A stretch of DNA of 6,413 nucleotides from Ilumatobacteraceae bacterium. GTDB taxonomy: Bacteria > Actinomycetota > Acidimicrobiia > Acidimicrobiales > Ilumatobacteraceae. This document shows positions 5,378 to 6,413 of this stretch, one piece after another; position 1 is the stretch's first letter, and every line of letters begins with the position of its first letter. The notes under the pieces were generated by a model. It made no database searches and was not told the origin of the DNA. It saw only the letters and a list, made by a program, of their open reading frames with translations. Position numbers and translations under genes: made by a program. The DNA lies in contig JAODBQ010000404.1 of the NCBI GenBank assembly GCA_025464045.1, positions 1-6,413 of the forward strand, read 5' to 3'.

Positions 5378-6100
5378 ATGGAGTCGCGACGCATCCGCGG
5401 TGTGCTGTTCGACTTCGGGCACACCTTGTTCGCCCACGCGACGCTGACCGACACGGTGCGTGCCGCGGGCGCGCGTCTCGGCCTGCCGATCGATCCCGAC
5501 GAGGCGGCGCGGTTGGCGGCGCAGATCGATGCGCTCGCGCTCGCCCCGTCCGAGTCGGTGCACGCGCGCGACCTCGACGCCGAGGTCTGGGCGGCGCGCT
5601 GGGCGGCGATCTACGGCTGCGCCGACGATCGGCATCCCGGCCTCGGCCCGGCGATCGACGCCGCCATGCACGATGCCGACCAGTGGGTCCCGTACGTCGG
5701 CACGGCGGCGGTGCTGGCCGGCCTCCATGCCGCGCAGGTGCGCGTCGGCGTGATCTCCAACACCGGCTGGGACGTGCGCCGGCCGTTCGCGGTGCGCGGC
5801 CTCGACGTCCACGTCGACGCGTTCACGCTCTCCTACGAGGTCGGCGTGGCAAAACCGGACCCGCGGATCTTCGCCAGCGCGTGTGTCGCGCTCGGACTCG
5901 AGCCGGCGGACGTGCTGATGGTCGGCGACGATGCACGCGCCGACGTCGGTGGCGTGGCGCTGGGGATCCGCACCGTGCTGCTCCCGCCCGGGCCGCCGGG
6001 CAGCGACAACGGGATCGGCGCGGTGCTCGGCTTCGTCTCGCCGTCGCCGTCGCGGTCGCGGTCGGAACCATTCGCGCCGACGGGTGCAACGACGGCGTAA
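5378..6100 (+). CDS. HAD-superfamily hydrolase-like protein, altered motif I
   Basis: A 240-residue soluble protein with the haloacid dehalogenase fold. Motif I is VLFDFGHTLF at 9-18: nucleophile Asp12 is present, but the position of the second Asp (DxD) is Gly14. A helical cap region follows (about 20-110). Motif II is ISNTGWD at 126-132 (Ser127/Thr129 region), motif III is the Lys159 of VAKPDPRIF, and motif IV is VGDDARADVGG at 182-192 with Asp184, Asp185 and Asp189. The overall form, including AKPDPRIF and GDDxxxD, fits the large class-I group of small-molecule phosphatases and dehalogenases; the substrate cannot be predicted. The tail after residue 220 is a Ser-Pro-Arg repeat and probably disordered. 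The start at 5378 puts motif I at the usual distance from the N-terminus and has a TACGGT box 8 nt before it. The TAA stop overlaps the probable pyrG -10 box. Confidence 0.88.
   Translation: MESRRIRGVLFDFGHTLFAHATLTDTVRAAGARLGLPIDPDEAARLAAQIDALALAPSESVHARDLDAEVWAARWAAIYGCADDRHPGLGPAIDAAMHDADQWVPYVGTAAVLAGLHAAQVRVGVISNTGWDVRRPFAVRGLDVHVDAFTLSYEVGVAKPDPRIFASACVALGLEPADVLMVGDDARADVGGVALGIRTVLLPPGPPGSDNGIGAVLGFVSPSPSRSRSEPFAPTGATTA
6038..6064 (+). repeat. Short hexanucleotide tandem repeat in the HAD gene tail
   Basis: Four in-frame six-base units, two TCGCCG then two TCGCGG, plus a final TCG, encode the Ser-Pro-Ser-Pro-Ser-Arg-Ser-Arg-Ser tail (residues 221-229). It is too short for a confident slippage locus, but copy changes would keep the frame. 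Confidence 0.6.
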
Positions 6101-6103
6101 GCT
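6098..6103 (+). promoter_or_regulatory. Probable pyrG -10 box overlapping the HAD stop codon
   Basis: TAAGCT fits TANNNT; its first three bases are the TAA stop of the HAD gene. Transcription would begin near 6110, giving a leader of about 36 nt. No convincing -35 sequence is found at the usual spacing, so this is a moderate call. pyrG could also be read through from the HAD gene. Confidence 0.4.
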
Positions 6104-6110
6104 GCAATCC

Positions 6111-6132
6111 CGTTGTCAGTTCACCTGAAACG
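6111..6132 (+). promoter_or_regulatory. Hairpin in the pyrG leader next to the ribosome binding site
   Basis: CGTT (6111-6114) pairs with AACG (6129-6132), and TCA (6116-6118) with TGA (6126-6128), leaving one bulged G (6115) and a 7-nt loop. The last paired base, G6132, is the first G of the GGAGG. If transcription starts near 6110, this hairpin is at the extreme 5' end of the mRNA. It is a short stem and any regulatory role is inference. Confidence 0.3.
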
Positions 6133-6136
6133 GAGG
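6132..6136 (+). promoter_or_regulatory. pyrG Shine-Dalgarno sequence
   Basis: GGAGG lies 9 nt before the ATG at 6146. It is the strongest ribosome binding site in the window and fixes the start, in contrast to the three upstream genes that lack one. Confidence 0.8.
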
Positions 6137-6145
6137 CCCCCCGCC

Positions 6146-6413
6146 ATGCCGAAGCACATCTTCGTGACCGGTGGCGTTGCCAGCTCACTCGGCAAGGGCC
6201 TCACCGCCTCGTCGCTCGGTCGGCTGTTGAAGCTACGAGGGTTGCGCGTCACCATGCAGAAGCTCGATCCCTACATCAACGTCGATCCGGGCACGATGAA
6301 CCCGTTCCAGCACGGTGAGGTGTTCGTCACCGAAGACGGCGGCGAGACCGACCTCGACCTGGGCCACTACGAGCGGTTCACCGACGCGCCCCTCTCGCGG
6401 GATTGCAACTACA
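6146..6413 (+). CDS. pyrG: CTP synthase, N-terminal fragment
   Basis: The first 89 codons of an enzyme normally near 540-560 residues, cut by the window end. CTP synthase makes CTP from UTP, ATP and glutamine, the last step of pyrimidine nucleotide synthesis, in the cytoplasm. The fragment lies in the amidoligase (synthase) domain. It begins MPKHIFVTGGVASSLGKG with the P-loop and Lys17 (E. coli Lys18). It continues with KLDPYINVDPGTMNPFQHGE at 39-58, whose Lys39 corresponds to E. coli Lys40, and EDGGETDLDLGHYERF at 63-78, whose Asp71 corresponds to the Mg-binding Asp72 of E. coli. All expected residues are present. The frame is open with no stop to the window end. The start is fixed by GGAGG 9 nt upstream and by alignment with the family N-terminus. 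In mycobacteria pyrG also lies a few genes downstream of recN. Confidence 0.97.
   Translation, partial: MPKHIFVTGGVASSLGKGLTASSLGRLLKLRGLRVTMQKLDPYINVDPGTMNPFQHGEVFVTEDGGETDLDLGHYERFTDAPLSRDCNY

Noticed and set aside
6087..6115. CAACG/CGTTG inverted repeat around the pyrG promoter as an operator
   Set aside because: The arms are only 5 bp and 19 nt apart, expected by chance, and the right arm is better used in the leader hairpin.

Overview
The window is a dense, very high-GC bacterial chromosome segment with an actinobacterial look. Its left end carries the conserved run tlyA - nadK - recN and its right end the start of pyrG. In mycobacteria and relatives these genes sit in the same order, so this is the chromosomal backbone and not a mobile island. 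A deep-branching or environmental actinobacterium is likely, because the steA/steB-type genes that usually lie between recN and pyrG in mycobacteria and corynebacteria are absent. The exact class cannot be fixed from this sequence alone.

Layout. 1-454 (+) is the C-terminal part of a TlyA-type rRNA 2'-O-methyltransferase, cut by the window edge. 451-1317 (+) is NAD kinase, joined to tlyA by an ATGA stop/start overlap. 1346-2932 (+) is the DNA repair ATPase RecN, linked to nadK through a 28-nt gap that holds a possible 12-codon mini-cistron. These three look like one operon. 2876-3799 (-) is a membrane PAP2_3 (Aur1/Ipt1-like) phosphatase or transferase, whose 3' end overlaps the recN 3' end by 57 bp on the opposite strand. 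3863-5320 (-) is a polytopic GT-C (family 39/ArnT-like) glycosyltransferase. 5378-6100 (+) is a HAD-superfamily protein that lacks the second catalytic Asp. 6146-6413 (+) is the first 89 codons of CTP synthase, cut by the window edge.

Regulatory signals. Three of the inserted genes (PAP2, GT, HAD) lack a Shine-Dalgarno sequence and have a TANNNT box 7-8 nt before the start codon, the layout expected for leaderless mRNAs. The GT and HAD starts are divergent, with only 57 nt between them. pyrG differs: it has a good GGAGG, a TAAGCT box that overlaps the HAD stop codon, and a short leader that can fold into a hairpin touching the ribosome binding site. A GC-rich hairpin 3 nt after the recN stop could end the tlyA-nadK-recN transcript.

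How the genes fit together. The backbone genes are housekeeping: rRNA modification, NADP supply, double-strand break repair and CTP synthesis. The PAP2_3 and GT-C pair, adjacent on one strand, suggests a small envelope module acting on polyprenyl-phosphate-linked sugars or phospholipids. That is inference from family and adjacency. No tRNA, rRNA, CRISPR array, insertion sequence or phage gene is visible, and there is no gene-free stretch longer than about 65 bases.
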